Below, one piece after another: positions 6,747 to 17,180 of a DNA stretch of 24,113 nucleotides. Position 1 is the first letter of the stretch. Each line of letters starts with the position of its first letter. The position numbers were made by a program, and so were the translations under genes. Below the pieces are notes generated by a model. That model did not search any database and was not told where the DNA came from. It saw only the letters and a list, made by a program, of their open reading frames with translations. Source of the DNA: Bradyrhizobium sp. CCH5-F6 (GTDB taxonomy: Bacteria; Pseudomonadota; Alphaproteobacteria; Rhizobiales; Xanthobacteraceae); NCBI RefSeq assembly GCF_001556045.1, contig NZ_LSIC01000119.1:1-24113 (forward strand), read 5' to 3'.

Positions 6747-8765
6747 ATGAACATCTCCGTCCGTGCCGAAGCCGACCTCACGGCGGTCACGCACCACGAT
6801 CTCGCCAACGCTGTGCGCTTCCTCGCGGTGGACGCCATCGAGACCTCGCAGTCCGGCCATCCCGGCCTGCCCATGGGCATGGCCGACGTCGCGACCGTGC
6901 TGTTCTCGCGCTTTCTGAAATTCGACTCGGCGCATCCGAACTGGCCCGACCGCGACCGCTTCGTGCTGTCGGCGGGCCACGGATCGATGCTGCTCTATGC
7001 GCTGCTGCATCTGACCGGCGGCGATGTCAGCCTCGACGACATCAAGGCGTTCAGGCAATGGGGCTCGAAGACGCCGGGGCACCCCGAATATGGCCATACG
7101 CCTGGTGTCGAGACCACGACGGGGCCGTTGGGACAGGGGATCGCCACCGCTGTCGGCATGGCGCTCGCCGAGCGCATGGCCAACGCGCGGCATGGCGACG
7201 GCCTCGTCGACCACTTCACCTATGTCATCGCGGGCGACGGCTGCCTGATGGAAGGCATCAGCCAGGAGGCGATCTCGCTGGCCGGCCATCTCGGGCTCGG
7301 CCGCCTCATCGTGCTGTTCGACGACAACGGCATCTCCATCGACGGCCCGACCTCGCTTGCGACGTCCGATGACCAGCTCGCACGCTTTGCGGCTTCCGGC
7401 TGGTCGGTGCGCCGCATCGACGGCCACGATCCCGAAGCCATTGAGCAGGCGATTGCGGAAGAGCGTGAAACGACGAAACCGTCGCTGATCGCCTGCCGCA
7501 CCATCATCGGCTATGGCGCGCCGGACCGGCAGGGCACCGAGAAGGCGCATGGCGCGCCGCTCGGCACCGAGCAGACGGCAGCGGCGCGGCGGACGCTTGG
7601 TTGGGACTATCAGCCCTTCGTGGTGCCGATCCCGATTCAGAAGGCCTGGCGGATGATCGGGCAACGCGGACAGGTCGACCGTCTCGCCTGGCTCGACCGC
7701 TATGAAAGCGCAACGCCCGAGCAGCGCGACCTGTTCGTCGAGGGCAAGGCCGTGGCTCTGCCCGCCGCCTATGCGCTGGCTGCGGCGAAATTGCGCGAGC
7801 GTTTTGCCGGCGAGCGGCCGAAGCTCGCGACACGACAGGCCTCGCAACAGGTGCTCGATGGTATCGCCGGAACGATTCCCGGTCTGGTCGGCGGCTCGGC
7901 GGACCTGACACATTCGAACCTGACGCATGCCAAGGCGCAGGCTCCGGTCAAGCGCGGTGCGTTCACCGGCGACTACATTCATTACGGTATTCGCGAGCAC
8001 GGCATGGCGGCTGCGATGAACGGCCTCGCGCTGCATGGCGGCTTCATCCCGTACGGCGGTACGTTCCTGGCCTTTTCCGACTACAGCCGGCCGGCGATCC
8101 GACTTGCGGCCTTGATGCGGCTGCGCGTGATCCACGTGATGACGCACGACTCCATCGGGCTTGGCGAGGACGGCCCGACGCACCAGCCGGTCGAGCATCT
8201 CGCCGCGTTGCGCGTGATCCCGAACCTGCTCGTGTTCCGGCCGGCTGATGCCGTGGAGACGCTGGAGGCCTGGGATTGCGCGCTGGCGGCGGAGCATCGT
8301 CCGTCCGTGCTGTGCCTGTCGCGGCAGGCTTTGCCGACGTTCCGCAGCGATGCGCGCGGCCAAAACCGTGTCGCGCGCGGTGCCTACCTGGTCGTCTCGC
8401 CGGACGGCGGCCGCGATGTGACATTGATGGCAACCGGCTCGGAAGTCTCGATCGCGCTGGAAGCTGCCCGCCTGCTCGCGACCGAGCACATCCGTGCGGC
8501 GGTCGTCTCCGCACCTTGCTTCGCGCTGTTCGAGGAGCAGCCGGAAGACTACCGCGCCGCAGTGCTCGGCACCGCGCCGCGCGTCGGCATCGAGGCAGCG
8601 GTGCTGGGCGACTGGCCGCGCTGGATCGGTGCTGACGGCGAGTTCGTCGGCATGCGCGGCTTCGGCGCCTCGGCGCCTGCGTCCGTGCTGTATCGCGAGT
8701 TCGGCATCACCCCGCAAGGCATCGCGGAAGCAGCGCGGCGAGCGATCGCCCGCAAGAGACAATAG
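6747..8765 (+). CDS. cbbT: Transketolase
   Basis: A 672-aa thiamine-diphosphate enzyme that moves two-carbon units between sugar phosphates during RuBP regeneration. The ThDP motif begins GDGCLMEG (163-170) and ends at DDN (192-194). SGHPG (36-40), SAGHGS (75-80), GPLGQG (126-131) and the pyrimidine-domain [15 protein letters not shown] and [16 protein letters not shown] blocks are all present. Length is normal. A strong GAGGAG (6733-6738) sits 8 nt before the ATG. It lies between cbbP and cbbA in the operon, so it is the Calvin-cycle copy; a housekeeping transketolase may exist elsewhere. Confidence 0.96.
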   Translation: MNISVRAEADLTAVTHHDLANAVRFLAVDAIETSQSGHPGLPMGMADVATVLFSRFLKFDSAHPNWPDRDRFVLSAGHGSMLLYALLHLTGGDVSLDDIKAFRQWGSKTPGHPEYGHTPGVETTTGPLGQGIATAVGMALAERMANARHGDGLVDHFTYVIAGDGCLMEGISQEAISLAGHLGLGRLIVLFDDNGISIDGPTSLATSDDQLARFAASGWSVRRIDGHDPEAIEQAIAEERETTKPSLIACRTIIGYGAPDRQGTEKAHGAPLGTEQTAAARRTLGWDYQPFVVPIPIQKAWRMIGQRGQVDRLAWLDRYESATPEQRDLFVEGKAVALPAAYALAAAKLRERFAGERPKLATRQASQQVLDGIAGTIPGLVGGSADLTHSNLTHAKAQAPVKRGAFTGDYIHYGIREHGMAAAMNGLALHGGFIPYGGTFLAFSDYSRPAIRLAALMRLRVIHVMTHDSIGLGEDGPTHQPVEHLAALRVIPNLLVFRPADAVETLEAWDCALAAEHRPSVLCLSRQALPTFRSDARGQNRVARGAYLVVSPDGGRDVTLMATGSEVSIALEAARLLATEHIRAAVVSAPCFALFEEQPEDYRAAVLGTAPRVGIEAAVLGDWPRWIGADGEFVGMRGFGASAPASVLYREFGITPQGIAEAARRAIARKRQ

Positions 8766-8776
8766 GAGGACTTGTC

Positions 8777-9862
8777 GTGGCCCGTATCACCCTTCGCCAA
8801 CTGCTCGATCATGCCGCCAACCACGGTTATGCCGTGCCGGCGTTCAACATCAACAACATGGAGCAGGGCATCGCGATCATGCAGGCAGCGGCCGAGGTCG
8901 ACGCGCCCGTCATCATCCAGGCCTCGCGTGGCGCGCGCAGCTACGCCGGCGATCTCATGCTCTCGCACATGATCGACGCGCTGGAGCGGACTTATCCCGA
9001 CATCCCGCTCTGCATGCACCAGGACCACGGCAATGACGAGGCGACCTGCGCCAGCGCCATCGCCCATGGCTTCACGTCGGTGATGATGGACGGTTCACTG
9101 AAAGCCGACGCCAAGACCGCGGCCGACTACGATTACAACGTCGCGATCACCCGCCGCGTTGTCGATCTCGCGCATTGGGTCGGCGCGTCCGTCGAAGGCG
9201 AGCTCGGCGTGCTCGGCTCGCTCGAGCACGGCGGCGGCGAGCAGGAGGACGGTCATGGCGTCGAGGGCAAGGTGAGCCACGATCAGCTCTTGACGGATCC
9301 CGACCAGGCCGTCGATTTCGTTCGCGCAACGAAGGTCGACGCCCTGGCGATCGCGATGGGCACCTCCCACGGCGCCTACAAGTTCAGCCGCAAGCCCGAT
9401 GGTGACATCCTGGCGATGCGCGTGGTCGAGGAGATCCATCGCCGGCTGCCGAACACCCATCTGGTCATGCACGGCTCCTCGTCGGTGCCGCAGTCGCTCC
9501 AGGACATGTTCAACCAGTTCGGTGGCGAGATGCCGCAGACCTGGGGCGTGCCGGTCGAGGAGATCGTCCGCGGCATCCGATGCGGCGTGCGCAAGGTCAA
9601 TATCGACACCGACTGCCGCCTCGCGATGACGGCCGTGTTCCGCAAGGTCGCGGTCCAGTCGCGCTCCGAGTTCGACCCGCGCAAGTTCCTCAAGCCCGCG
9701 ATGGACGCGATGCGTGAGCTTTGCCGCGAGCGCTTCGAGCAGTTCGGCACCGCGGGTCATGCCAGCAAGATCAAGGTCATTCCGATGAGCGAGATGGCCC
9801 GACGCTACCGTGCCGGCGAGCTGGATCCGCACATCGACACCCGCGAGCACGTCGCGGCCTGA
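8777..9862 (+). CDS. cbbA: Class II fructose-bisphosphate aldolase
   Basis: A 361-aa zinc-dependent aldolase that condenses dihydroxyacetone phosphate with glyceraldehyde-3-phosphate (and erythrose-4-phosphate). The catalytic and zinc motif HQDHGND is at residues 81-87 (D83, H84). [30 protein letters not shown] and NIDTDCRLA are the remaining class II signatures. Translation starts at GTG 8777. An AGGAGG (8764-8769) overlapping the cbbT stop codon provides the ribosome site 7 nt away, suggesting coupled translation. Length matches the Calvin-cycle type, which is longer than E. coli-like short forms. Confidence 0.95.
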   Translation: MARITLRQLLDHAANHGYAVPAFNINNMEQGIAIMQAAAEVDAPVIIQASRGARSYAGDLMLSHMIDALERTYPDIPLCMHQDHGNDEATCASAIAHGFTSVMMDGSLKADAKTAADYDYNVAITRRVVDLAHWVGASVEGELGVLGSLEHGGGEQEDGHGVEGKVSHDQLLTDPDQAVDFVRATKVDALAIAMGTSHGAYKFSRKPDGDILAMRVVEEIHRRLPNTHLVMHGSSSVPQSLQDMFNQFGGEMPQTWGVPVEEIVRGIRCGVRKVNIDTDCRLAMTAVFRKVAVQSRSEFDPRKFLKPAMDAMRELCRERFEQFGTAGHASKIKVIPMSEMARRYRAGELDPHIDTREHVAA

Positions 9863-9870
9863 GCAGAGTT

Positions 9871-11366
<1,496 letters not shown>

Positions 11367-11377
11367 GGAGAGTGAAA

Positions 11378-11785
11378 ATGAAACTGACCCAGGGCTGCTT
11401 CTCGTTCCTGCCCGATTTGACCGACGACCAGATCTCCAAGCAGGTGCAGTATTGCCTCGCCAACGGCTGGGCGGTGAACATCGAGTTCACCGACGACCCG
11501 CATCCCCGCAACACTTATTGGGAGATGTGGGGCCTGCCGATGTTCGATCTGCAGGATGCCGCCGGCGTGATGATGGAGCTCGCCGAGTGCCGTCGGGTGT
11601 ATGGCGATCGCTACATCCGCATCAGCGGCTTCGATTCCAGCCATGGCTGGGAGTCGGTGCGCATCTCCTTCCTCGTCAACCGGCCGCCGCAGGAGGCAGA
11701 GTTCGAGTTGGTGCGACAGGAGATCGGCGGGCGCGCAATCCGGTACAGCACTGTCCGAAAGAACGTCGCGCACGCGTCGCAATAG
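11378..11785 (+). CDS. cbbS: RuBisCO small subunit (red type)
   Basis: A 135-aa small subunit that caps the L8 core to form L8S8. It opens [19 protein letters not shown] and contains [19 protein letters not shown] and [10 protein letters not shown], all typical of red-type small subunits. An upstream ATG in the frame (11363) overlaps the cbbL end and has no matching homology; the ATG at 11378 has GAGGAGA (11365-11371) just before it. The C-terminal end ([15 protein letters not shown]) is shorter and different from the tail ending in a PEG-type motif that I recall from Cupriavidus-like proteins, which forms the hairpin in the central pore. Function is certain from context; the tail difference is noted separately. 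Confidence 0.96.
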   Translation: MKLTQGCFSFLPDLTDDQISKQVQYCLANGWAVNIEFTDDPHPRNTYWEMWGLPMFDLQDAAGVMMELAECRRVYGDRYIRISGFDSSHGWESVRISFLVNRPPQEAEFELVRQEIGGRAIRYSTVRKNVAHASQ

Positions 11786-11836
11786 CCTTTGTTTCCGCGC
11801 GGAGCCTCCCTGCTCCAGATCCTTGGCGGACAACTG

Positions 11837-11860
11837 CTTCGCCGCCGCCCTGCGGCGAAG
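11837..11860 (+). other. Strong intercistronic hairpin between cbbS and cbbX
   Basis: A perfect 9-bp stem, CTTCGCCGC (11837-11845) with GCGGCGAAG (11852-11860), and a 6-nt loop. It sits in the only sizeable gap of the operon (94 nt) and ends 19 nt before the cbbX ATG. The following CCCTTTATT is too weak a T-run for a full intrinsic terminator. It may stabilise the 3' end of the cbbLS message or attenuate transcription into cbbX. Confidence 0.6.
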
Positions 11861-11879
11861 CCCTTTATTCGAGGCGCCG

Positions 11880-12803
11880 ATGCTTGATGTACCCCATACG
11901 ACCACCACCGAGACCACGTTCGATCTCCGCAAGGAGGCCGAAGCCGCCGGGATCACCGATACGCTGCAGCAGCTCGAACGGGAGCTGATCGGCCTCCGGC
12001 CGGTTAAGAACCGGGTACGCGAGATTGCGTCGCTGCTGTTGATCGAGCGCATCCGGCAGCGTGCCGGCCTGGCATCGTCGCCTCCGACGCTGCACATGTC
12101 GTTCACCGGCAATCCCGGCACCGGCAAGACCACCGTGGCGCTGCGCATGGCCAGGATCTTGCACGGCCTCGGCTTCGTGCGGCGCGGTCAGGTGATCTCG
12201 GTGACGCGCGACGATCTGGTCGGCCAGTATATCGGGCACACCGCGCCGAAGACGAAGGAGATCTTGAAGAAGGCGATGGGCGGCGTGCTGTTCATCGACG
12301 AGGCCTACTATCTCCATCGCCCCGACAACGAACGCGACTACGGCCAGGAGGCGATCGAGATCCTGCTCCAGGTGATGGAGAACCAGCGCGAGGATCTCGT
12401 CGTGATCCTCGCCGGCTACGGCGAGCGCATGACGAGCTTCTTCGCCTCCAATCCCGGCTTCCGCTCGCGCATCGCCCACCACATCGAATTTCCGGACTAT
12501 GCGGAGGACGAGCTGCTCGTCATCGCCGAGCTGATGCTGAAGGAGCGGGGCTATCGCTTCTCGGCGGCGGCGCGCGAGGCGTTCGAGAAATACATCGCGC
12601 TGCGCCGGACCCAGCCGTTCTTCTCCAACGCGCGCTCGATCCGCAACGCGGTCGACCGCATCCGCCTGCGGCAGGCCGATCGCCTGGTGTCCGATCTCGA
12701 CCGCATGCTCGATATCGCCGACCTCGAAACCATCGATCCCATGGACGTCCTGGCGAGCCGCGTCTTCAGTGGCGGCGTCGACGCGCGGAGTGCGAAGCCA
12801 TGA
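11880..12803 (+). CDS. cbbX: Red-type RuBisCO activase, CbbX (AAA+)
   Basis: A 307-aa AAA+ ATPase that uses ATP to release inhibitory sugar phosphates, such as RuBP bound to uncarbamylated sites, from red-type RuBisCO. Walker A GNPGTGKT is at residues 77-84, the aromatic pore-loop YIGHT at 117-121, and Walker [11 protein letters not shown] at 136-145. Sensor and arginine-finger regions follow ([16 protein letters not shown]). Length matches the R. sphaeroides protein. The frame is open upstream into cbbS, but the ATG at 11880 has GAGG (11871-11874) 5 nt before it and gives the family N-terminus. Its stop overlaps the cbbE start in ATGA, implying translational coupling. Confidence 0.96.
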   Translation: MLDVPHTTTTETTFDLRKEAEAAGITDTLQQLERELIGLRPVKNRVREIASLLLIERIRQRAGLASSPPTLHMSFTGNPGTGKTTVALRMARILHGLGFVRRGQVISVTRDDLVGQYIGHTAPKTKEILKKAMGGVLFIDEAYYLHRPDNERDYGQEAIEILLQVMENQREDLVVILAGYGERMTSFFASNPGFRSRIAHHIEFPDYAEDELLVIAELMLKERGYRFSAAAREAFEKYIALRRTQPFFSNARSIRNAVDRIRLRQADRLVSDLDRMLDIADLETIDPMDVLASRVFSGGVDARSAKP

Positions 12804-13534
12804 CGGGAGAGCTCATCATCGCTCCCTCGATCCTGGCGGCGGATTTCGCGCGCCTTGGCGAGGAGGTTGCGGCGATCGACGCGGCCGGCGCCGACTGGAT
12901 CCATTGCGACGTGATGGACGGGCATTTCGTGCCGAACATCAGCTTTGGTGCCGACGTCATCAAGGCGATCCGGCCGGTGACGACGAAGGTCTTCGACGTG
13001 CATCTCATGATCGCGCCGGCCGATCCCTATCTCGAGACGTTCGCGAAGGCCGGGGCCGACGTCATCACCGTGCATGCCGAGGCAGGCCCGCATCTCGACC
13101 GTTCGCTCCAGGCGATCCGGGCGCTTGGCAAGAAGGCAGGCGTAAGCCTGTGTCCCGCGACGCCGGAGAGCGCGATCGAGTATGTGCTCGATCGTCTCGA
13201 TCTCGTGCTGGTGATGACGGTCAATCCCGGCTTCGGCGGCCAGTCCTTCATCGGGCCGCAACTCGCGAAGATCAAACGAATTCGGGCCATGATCGGCGAT
13301 CGGCCGATCCGGCTCGAGGTCGATGGCGGCGTCACGCGCGACAATGCGGCGGCCGTTGCCGCGGCGGGCGCGGATACGCTCGTTGCGGGCTCCGCTGTGT
13401 TTCGCGGCAGGGGCGTTGCCGAATATGCCGCTAATATCGAAGCCATTCGTGCCGCCGCCGAGGCCTGCCGAGTTCCGCACCTGCAAAACTCTGAGCAGCG
13501 GATGCGCATAAGCGAGGGAGGTCTCATCCGGTAG
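12800..13534 (+). CDS. cbbE: Ribulose-phosphate 3-epimerase
   Basis: A 244-aa TIM-barrel enzyme that interconverts xylulose-5-phosphate and ribulose-5-phosphate, feeding phosphoribulokinase. APSILAADF (8-16), the metal-site [14 protein letters not shown] (33-46, with H35 and D37), FDVHLMI (65-71), [11 protein letters not shown] and the phosphate-binding EVDGGV and AGSAVF motifs are intact. The start overlaps the cbbX stop by 4 nt. About 20 residues after AAAEAC ([20 protein letters not shown]) extend beyond the usual family end and look like a poorly conserved tail. This is the last cbb gene; the cluster has no gap or pgk gene. Confidence 0.95.
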   Translation: MTGELIIAPSILAADFARLGEEVAAIDAAGADWIHCDVMDGHFVPNISFGADVIKAIRPVTTKVFDVHLMIAPADPYLETFAKAGADVITVHAEAGPHLDRSLQAIRALGKKAGVSLCPATPESAIEYVLDRLDLVLVMTVNPGFGGQSFIGPQLAKIKRIRAMIGDRPIRLEVDGGVTRDNAAAVAAAGADTLVAGSAVFRGRGVAEYAANIEAIRAAAEACRVPHLQNSEQRMRISEGGLIR

Positions 13535-13705
13535 ACCACAGGAGGCCGAGCGTCAGTTGGCGCCATTTGGAACTTTAGCCCGAGTACGCATTTCCCAAGT
13601 ACGAGCCGAGATCAGGCGTGGCGCGCGTAGCAAACTTTTTGCACAATCGCCATCGGCCTGACGTAAATCGGGGCCATAACCCCGGGGAATGCGAGGGAGG
13701 GTCTC

Positions 13706-13918
13706 ATGGAGAACGTACGTCGCTACCGGGCGCTGGCGTCCCTCTGTCGTCAGCAGGCGGCCTACCGGCCGCTCCAGACCTGGGAACTTCTCGGCCAGGC
13801 CGAACATTTCGAACATCTCGCTGAAATCGAACTCGAGGCGCATTTCGACGCGTGCAATGCGCAACGCAATGATGACGCCACCACGCCCCCGACATGGGAA
13901 GCTCCCGTCGCGGCGTGA
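13706..13918 (+). CDS. 70-aa hypothetical protein, ENVRRYR family (copy 2)
   Basis: A paralogue of the 65-aa protein at 3275-3472. It starts MENVRRYRALASLCRQQAAY, continues LQTWELLGQAEHFEHLAEIELEAHFD and ends in a Thr/Pro-rich tail. It is soluble and probably helical. A strong GAGGGAGGG stands a few bases before the ATG, and the preceding GGGAATGCGAGGGAG resembles the leader of copy 1. The gene lies 171 nt after cbbE, so it could be cotranscribed, but a weak hairpin (CGGGG/CCCCG at 13669-13684) and the distance argue for caution. It is convergent with the usp gene, 20 nt away. Function unknown. Confidence 0.72.
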   Translation: MENVRRYRALASLCRQQAAYRPLQTWELLGQAEHFEHLAEIELEAHFDACNAQRNDDATTPPTWEAPVAA

Positions 13919-13938
13919 TGGCGCCAAGCCGGCTCGGA

Positions 13939-14775
13939 TCAATGCGACATCAGGGTCGGAACCGTCATGGCTTCCAGCATGGCGCGGGTGACGCCCCCCA
14001 GGACGCGCTCCTGCAACCGCGAATGGCCGTAGCCGCCCATCACCAGGAGATCGAGACTCTCGTCCGCCGCCAGCGACAGGATGGTCGGCTGAATGTCGGC
14101 GCGCGTTGCCGACAGCGCGACCGTGCGCGTCGACAGTCCGCGCCGGCCGAGATGCTTTGCCAGACTGCTCGCTGAGGCTTCGCCGGGCGCGGTATCGGCC
14201 TCGTTGATGGTGATGATCACGATCTCTGCGGCGCGCGCCAGGAACGTTGTTGCGTCGCGCACGGCGCGGGCAGCGAGCCGGCTGCCGTCCCAGCAGATGC
14301 CGATCCGGTTCGCCTTGAAGGCTCCACGGAAGGTATAGGGCAGGAACAGCACCGGGCCGCCGGCCTGGAACAGGATCTCGCCTGGTACGTCGTTGTCGAA
14401 CGAGCCCTGCGCCGGATCAGGCTGGAGCACGATGCTGAGGTCGTGCAGTCGCGCCATCTCGCCGAGCGAGACGGCTGCATCCGCCGGGATCGCGCCGAGT
14501 GCGTGGCAGGCGTAGGAGATGCCGGCGTTCGCCGCTTCGCTCTTGAACACCGCGAGCGCGGCCTCGGCCCGTTCCACGGCGCGCTCACGTTCCAGCTCGA
14601 ACACGGCCGCCACCGCGGCGCCCCCCTCCATCACGTAAGCTGTACTGGTTGCGACAAAGCCGACCGCGACCGCGTCGAGATGCGCGTTCAGGTGCGCCGC
14701 GAGCGAGATCGAGCCCTCGATCGCGGGACGCATTGGACGTTCGGTGGGAATGTGGACGAGAATGTCTTTGTACAT
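13939..14775 (-). CDS. Universal stress protein, tandem UspA domains
   Basis: A 278-aa protein with two Usp folds. The N-terminal half starts MYKDILVHIPTERP and appears to lack a clear nucleotide-binding motif. The C-terminal half (from about FKANRIGICWDGS) ends with VMGGYGHSRLQERVLGGVTR, the ATP-binding signature of Usp proteins. The frame is open to 14961, but the ATG at 14775 is preceded by GGAGG 6 nt away and begins the fold properly. A perfect TTGA-N6-TCAA box lies at 14843-14856, about 70 nt upstream, pointing to FixK/FNR-type activation under low oxygen. In rhizobia many Usp genes respond this way (known). The specific role is unknown. Confidence 0.9.
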   Translation of the reverse strand: MYKDILVHIPTERPMRPAIEGSISLAAHLNAHLDAVAVGFVATSTAYVMEGGAAVAAVFELERERAVERAEAALAVFKSEAANAGISYACHALGAIPADAAVSLGEMARLHDLSIVLQPDPAQGSFDNDVPGEILFQAGGPVLFLPYTFRGAFKANRIGICWDGSRLAARAVRDATTFLARAAEIVIITINEADTAPGEASASSLAKHLGRRGLSTRTVALSATRADIQPTILSLAADESLDLLVMGGYGHSRLQERVLGGVTRAMLEAMTVPTLMSH

Positions 14776-14842
14776 GGCGCGCCTCCGCTGGACGTGGATA
14801 TCATCCGACGGCCGCAGTTTTTCACTGCGCGAAGGACCCGTG

Positions 14843-14856
14843 TTGAGCTGCATCAA
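14843..14856. promoter_or_regulatory. FixK/FNR-type box (TTGA-N6-TCAA)
   Basis: TTGAGCTGCATCAA is a perfect match to the TTG(A/C)-N6-(T/G)CAA consensus used by FixK2 in Bradyrhizobium. Its centre is 74 nt from the usp ATG. A class II site would place the transcript start near 14808, leaving a leader of about 33 nt. I do not see a strong -10 there. It could also act on the divergent protease gene, whose ATG is about 143 nt from the centre. Confidence 0.65.
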
Positions 14857-14946
14857 ACGGTCGGCGACGATTTGCCGGCTGCGCCCGCTCGGCCATTGTT
14901 TGCCGAGATTTAATCGGATGGACGGGACGCTGTAAGGTGGCAACGG

Positions 14947-14982
14947 CCATGTTGAGGGCAAGGCGACATCAGCTCAACATGG
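14947..14982. repeat. 10-bp inverted repeat in front of the degP start
   Basis: CCATGTTGAG (14947-14956) and CTCAACATGG (14973-14982) are a perfect inverted pair with a 16-nt spacer, ending 10 nt before the protease ATG. It could be an operator or an mRNA hairpin over the ribosome entry site. The right arm also contains an ATG at 14979 that opens a 5-codon frame whose TGA overlaps the protease ATG. Confidence 0.55.
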
Positions 14983-14992
14983 ACATTTCGAC

Positions 14993-16540
14993 ATGAACGA
15001 TCCCGTCAATTCCGACACCGCCACCTCTCGCAAGATCTTGCGTCCGCGCCGGCTCGCGCTGCTCGGCACCGTGGCCGCGCTGGGCGTGGCCGCCCTGTCA
15101 ATGGCGCCAGGCTCGTCGCCGTTCGGCATGAACTCCTTCGTTGCGCCGGCTCAGGCCGCGGAAGCCGCTGCGACGCCGCCGGGCTTCGGCGATCTGGTCA
15201 GCAAGGTCAAACCCGCGGTGATCTCGGTGCGGGTGAAGATCGATCGGGACAACGACAAGAGCGCGATGCTGCAGCAGAATCGGATGGATTCGGACGAGGA
15301 GGCGCCGTTAGACCAGTTCTCGCGGCAGTTCGGCTTCCGCTTCCCGGGCGGCATGAACGGCACGCCGCGCCAGCGCCATCAGATGATCACGGGCGAGGGC
15401 TCCGGCTTCTTCATTTCCGCCGACGGCTATGCCGTGACCAACAACCACGTCGTCGACCACGCCGAGTCCGTCCAGGTGACGATGGACGATGGCACGACCT
15501 ATAGCGCGAAAGTCGTCGGCACCGATCCGAAGACCGATCTCGCGCTGATCAAGGTCGATGGCAGGAAGGACTTTCCGTTCGTCAAATTCTCCGACCAGAA
15601 GCCGCGCATCGGCGACTGGGTGGTCGCGGTCGGCAATCCCTTCGGTCTCGGCGGCACTGTGACCGCCGGCATCGTCTCGGCCAGCGGCCGGGATATCGGC
15701 AATGGTCCCTATGACGATTTCATCCAGATCGATGCGCCCATCAACAAGGGCAATTCCGGCGGCCCGGCCTTCGACATGAACGGCAACGTGATCGGCGTGA
15801 ACACTGCGATCTTCTCGCCCTCGGGCGGCTCGGTCGGCATCGGCTTCGATATTCCGGCCTCGACCGCCAAGCTCGTCGTCGCGCAATTGAAGGACAAGGG
15901 CGCGGTCACCCGGGGCTGGCTGGGCGTGCAGGTGCAGCCCGTGACATCGGATATTGCCGACAGCCTGGGCCTCAAGGAGGCGCGCGGTGCGATCGTCGAC
16001 AATCCGCAAGATGGCAGCCCGGCGGCGAAGGCCGGCATCGAGGCGGGGGACGTCATCACCGCCGTCAACGGCACCACGATCAAGGACTCCCGCGACCTCG
16101 CCCGCACCATCGCCACCTTGGCGCCGGGCACGTCCGTGAAGCTCGATGTCTTCCGCAAGGGCGACAGCAAAACGGTGACCCTGGCGCTCGGCGAGCTGCC
16201 GAACGAGCGCCAAGCCAAAGGAAGCGGCAATGCCGACGAGGGCAGGGCGCAGTCGAATGCCGGCACGCCGCGACTCGGTCTCAGCCTGGCGCCGGCAGGT
16301 GACGTCCAGGGCGCGGGCCAGAAGGGCGTCGTCGTCACCGAAGTCGATCCGCAAGGGCCGGCGGCACAGCGCGGCATTCAGACCGGCGACGTCATTCTCA
16401 ATGTCGGCGGCAAGGCGGTCGCCAATGTCGGCGACGTTCGTTCGGAGCTGGCGCAGGCCAAATCGTCGGGCAAGCGCAGCGTGCTGTTGCAGGTCAGAAG
16501 CGCGGAGGCGACGCGTTTCGTCGCGGTGCCACTCGCCTAA
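14993..16540 (+). CDS. Periplasmic Do/DegP-type serine protease
   Basis: A 515-aa envelope quality-control protease of the HtrA family. A basic N-terminus and hydrophobic stretch (about 19-37) with a later APAQAAEA suggest Sec export with cleavage near residue 56. The trypsin-like domain carries the triad H152 (TNNHVVDH), D182 (PKTDLALIKV) and S255 (GNSGGP). Two PDZ domains follow, at about 300-390 and 415-510. No good Shine-Dalgarno sequence precedes the ATG; the leader instead contains a 10-bp inverted repeat. The gene ends at a strong terminator and is divergent from usp. Alphaproteobacteria carry several paralogues, so degP versus degQ or mucD cannot be decided. Confidence 0.93.
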   Translation: MNDPVNSDTATSRKILRPRRLALLGTVAALGVAALSMAPGSSPFGMNSFVAPAQAAEAAATPPGFGDLVSKVKPAVISVRVKIDRDNDKSAMLQQNRMDSDEEAPLDQFSRQFGFRFPGGMNGTPRQRHQMITGEGSGFFISADGYAVTNNHVVDHAESVQVTMDDGTTYSAKVVGTDPKTDLALIKVDGRKDFPFVKFSDQKPRIGDWVVAVGNPFGLGGTVTAGIVSASGRDIGNGPYDDFIQIDAPINKGNSGGPAFDMNGNVIGVNTAIFSPSGGSVGIGFDIPASTAKLVVAQLKDKGAVTRGWLGVQVQPVTSDIADSLGLKEARGAIVDNPQDGSPAAKAGIEAGDVITAVNGTTIKDSRDLARTIATLAPGTSVKLDVFRKGDSKTVTLALGELPNERQAKGSGNADEGRAQSNAGTPRLGLSLAPAGDVQGAGQKGVVVTEVDPQGPAAQRGIQTGDVILNVGGKAVANVGDVRSELAQAKSSGKRSVLLQVRSAEATRFVAVPLA

Positions 16541-16566
16541 CGCGTACCTCGACCGGCGACGATCTG

Positions 16567-16594
16567 AAAAGGCGGCCCACAGGCCGCCTTTTTT
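16567..16594 (+). terminator. Rho-independent terminator of the protease gene
   Basis: Stem GGCGGCC (16571-16577) with GGCCGCC (16582-16588), a CACA loop, flanked by AAAA on the left and TTTTTT on the right. It starts 26 nt after the stop codon. The rest of the gap to 16805 shows no gene. Confidence 0.9.
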
Positions 16595-16805
16595 GCGCTC
16601 TCGAGATTCCCATACGCCTCGATAACATTCTCGTTAACGGCAGGCATGAGGACCCGGTGCGTCCGAAAAAGCCGTGTTCGCCGATCACAATCCTGACGTG
16701 CCTCCGTGATCTGCGGCAACGTAGCCCTGGACTCGGGTCGCAAGCGTGGAACCCGAACTACCCGGCGCTGGACAGGCCGGTGGTTCGCATTTGATCGGTG
16801 CCGCC

Positions 16806-17168
16806 ATGGATCGATTGAAGCTCTCGCTGAGGTGTGCGCTGCTCGTGGCGCCATTGGTGCTGTGGAGTGCAAACGCGCTTGGGCGCGACGACGGCCGCTA
16901 CGCCGATTCCCCCCTGAAGCCATGGTTCGACGGCTTGCGCAGCCACCTTGGTCCGTGCTGCTCGGACGCGGATGGTTTTGCCGTTGCCGATCCCGACTGG
17001 GAGTCTCACAACGGCCGTTACCGTGTGCGTATTGACGGGCAGTGGATCGATGTGCCGGACGAAGCCGTCATCACTGAGCCGAACAGGGCAGGCCGCACCA
17101 TGGTCTGGCCGGTGAAGACGGCGTTCGGGATTTCGATCCGCTGCTTCATGCCCGGCAGCATGATCTGA
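16806..17168 (+). CDS. Small exported hypothetical protein with a Cys pair
   Basis: A 120-aa protein with a typical signal peptide (MDRLKLSLRCALLVAPLVLW, then SANALG before RDDG, cleavage near residue 26). The mature part is about 94 aa, has adjacent cysteines C51-C52 (GPCCSDADG) and a third C113 near the end (IRCFMPGSMI). WFDGL, DWESHNGRYRVRIDGQWIDVP and VWPVK look conserved in exported hypothetical proteins I recall from Bradyrhizobium. A GTG at 16746 would extend the N-terminus, but the signal peptide argues for 16806, although its ribosome site is weak. It is convergent with the next gene, 12 nt apart. Function unknown; the cysteines could bind metal or form a disulphide in the periplasm. 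Confidence 0.72.
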   Translation: MDRLKLSLRCALLVAPLVLWSANALGRDDGRYADSPLKPWFDGLRSHLGPCCSDADGFAVADPDWESHNGRYRVRIDGQWIDVPDEAVITEPNRAGRTMVWPVKTAFGISIRCFMPGSMI

Positions 17169-17180
17169 AACTGGTCAGCG

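Noticed and set aside
4661..6880. Long minus-strand open frame opposite cbbF and cbbP
   Set aside because: Shadow frame: the plus strand holds two enzymes with intact catalytic motifs, and the minus translation has no recognisable domain.
6693..8762. Minus-strand open frame opposite transketolase
   Set aside because: Exact shadow of cbbT, rich in Arg, His and Asp, without domains or ribosome site.
11601..11879. Extension of cbbX into cbbS
   Set aside because: The extra part is an out-of-frame reading of cbbS; the ATG at 11880 has a Shine-Dalgarno sequence and family-like N-terminus.
13569..13593. GGAAC upstream of the 70-aa gene as an EcfG promoter
   Set aside because: The -10 partner would be CATT after 15 nt, a wrong spacing and mismatch, and the site is about 115 nt from the ATG.
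13669..13684. CGGGG/CCCCG hairpin as the cbb operon terminator
   Set aside because: Only a 5-bp stem, with no T-run after it. I see no convincing terminator between cbbE and the next gene.
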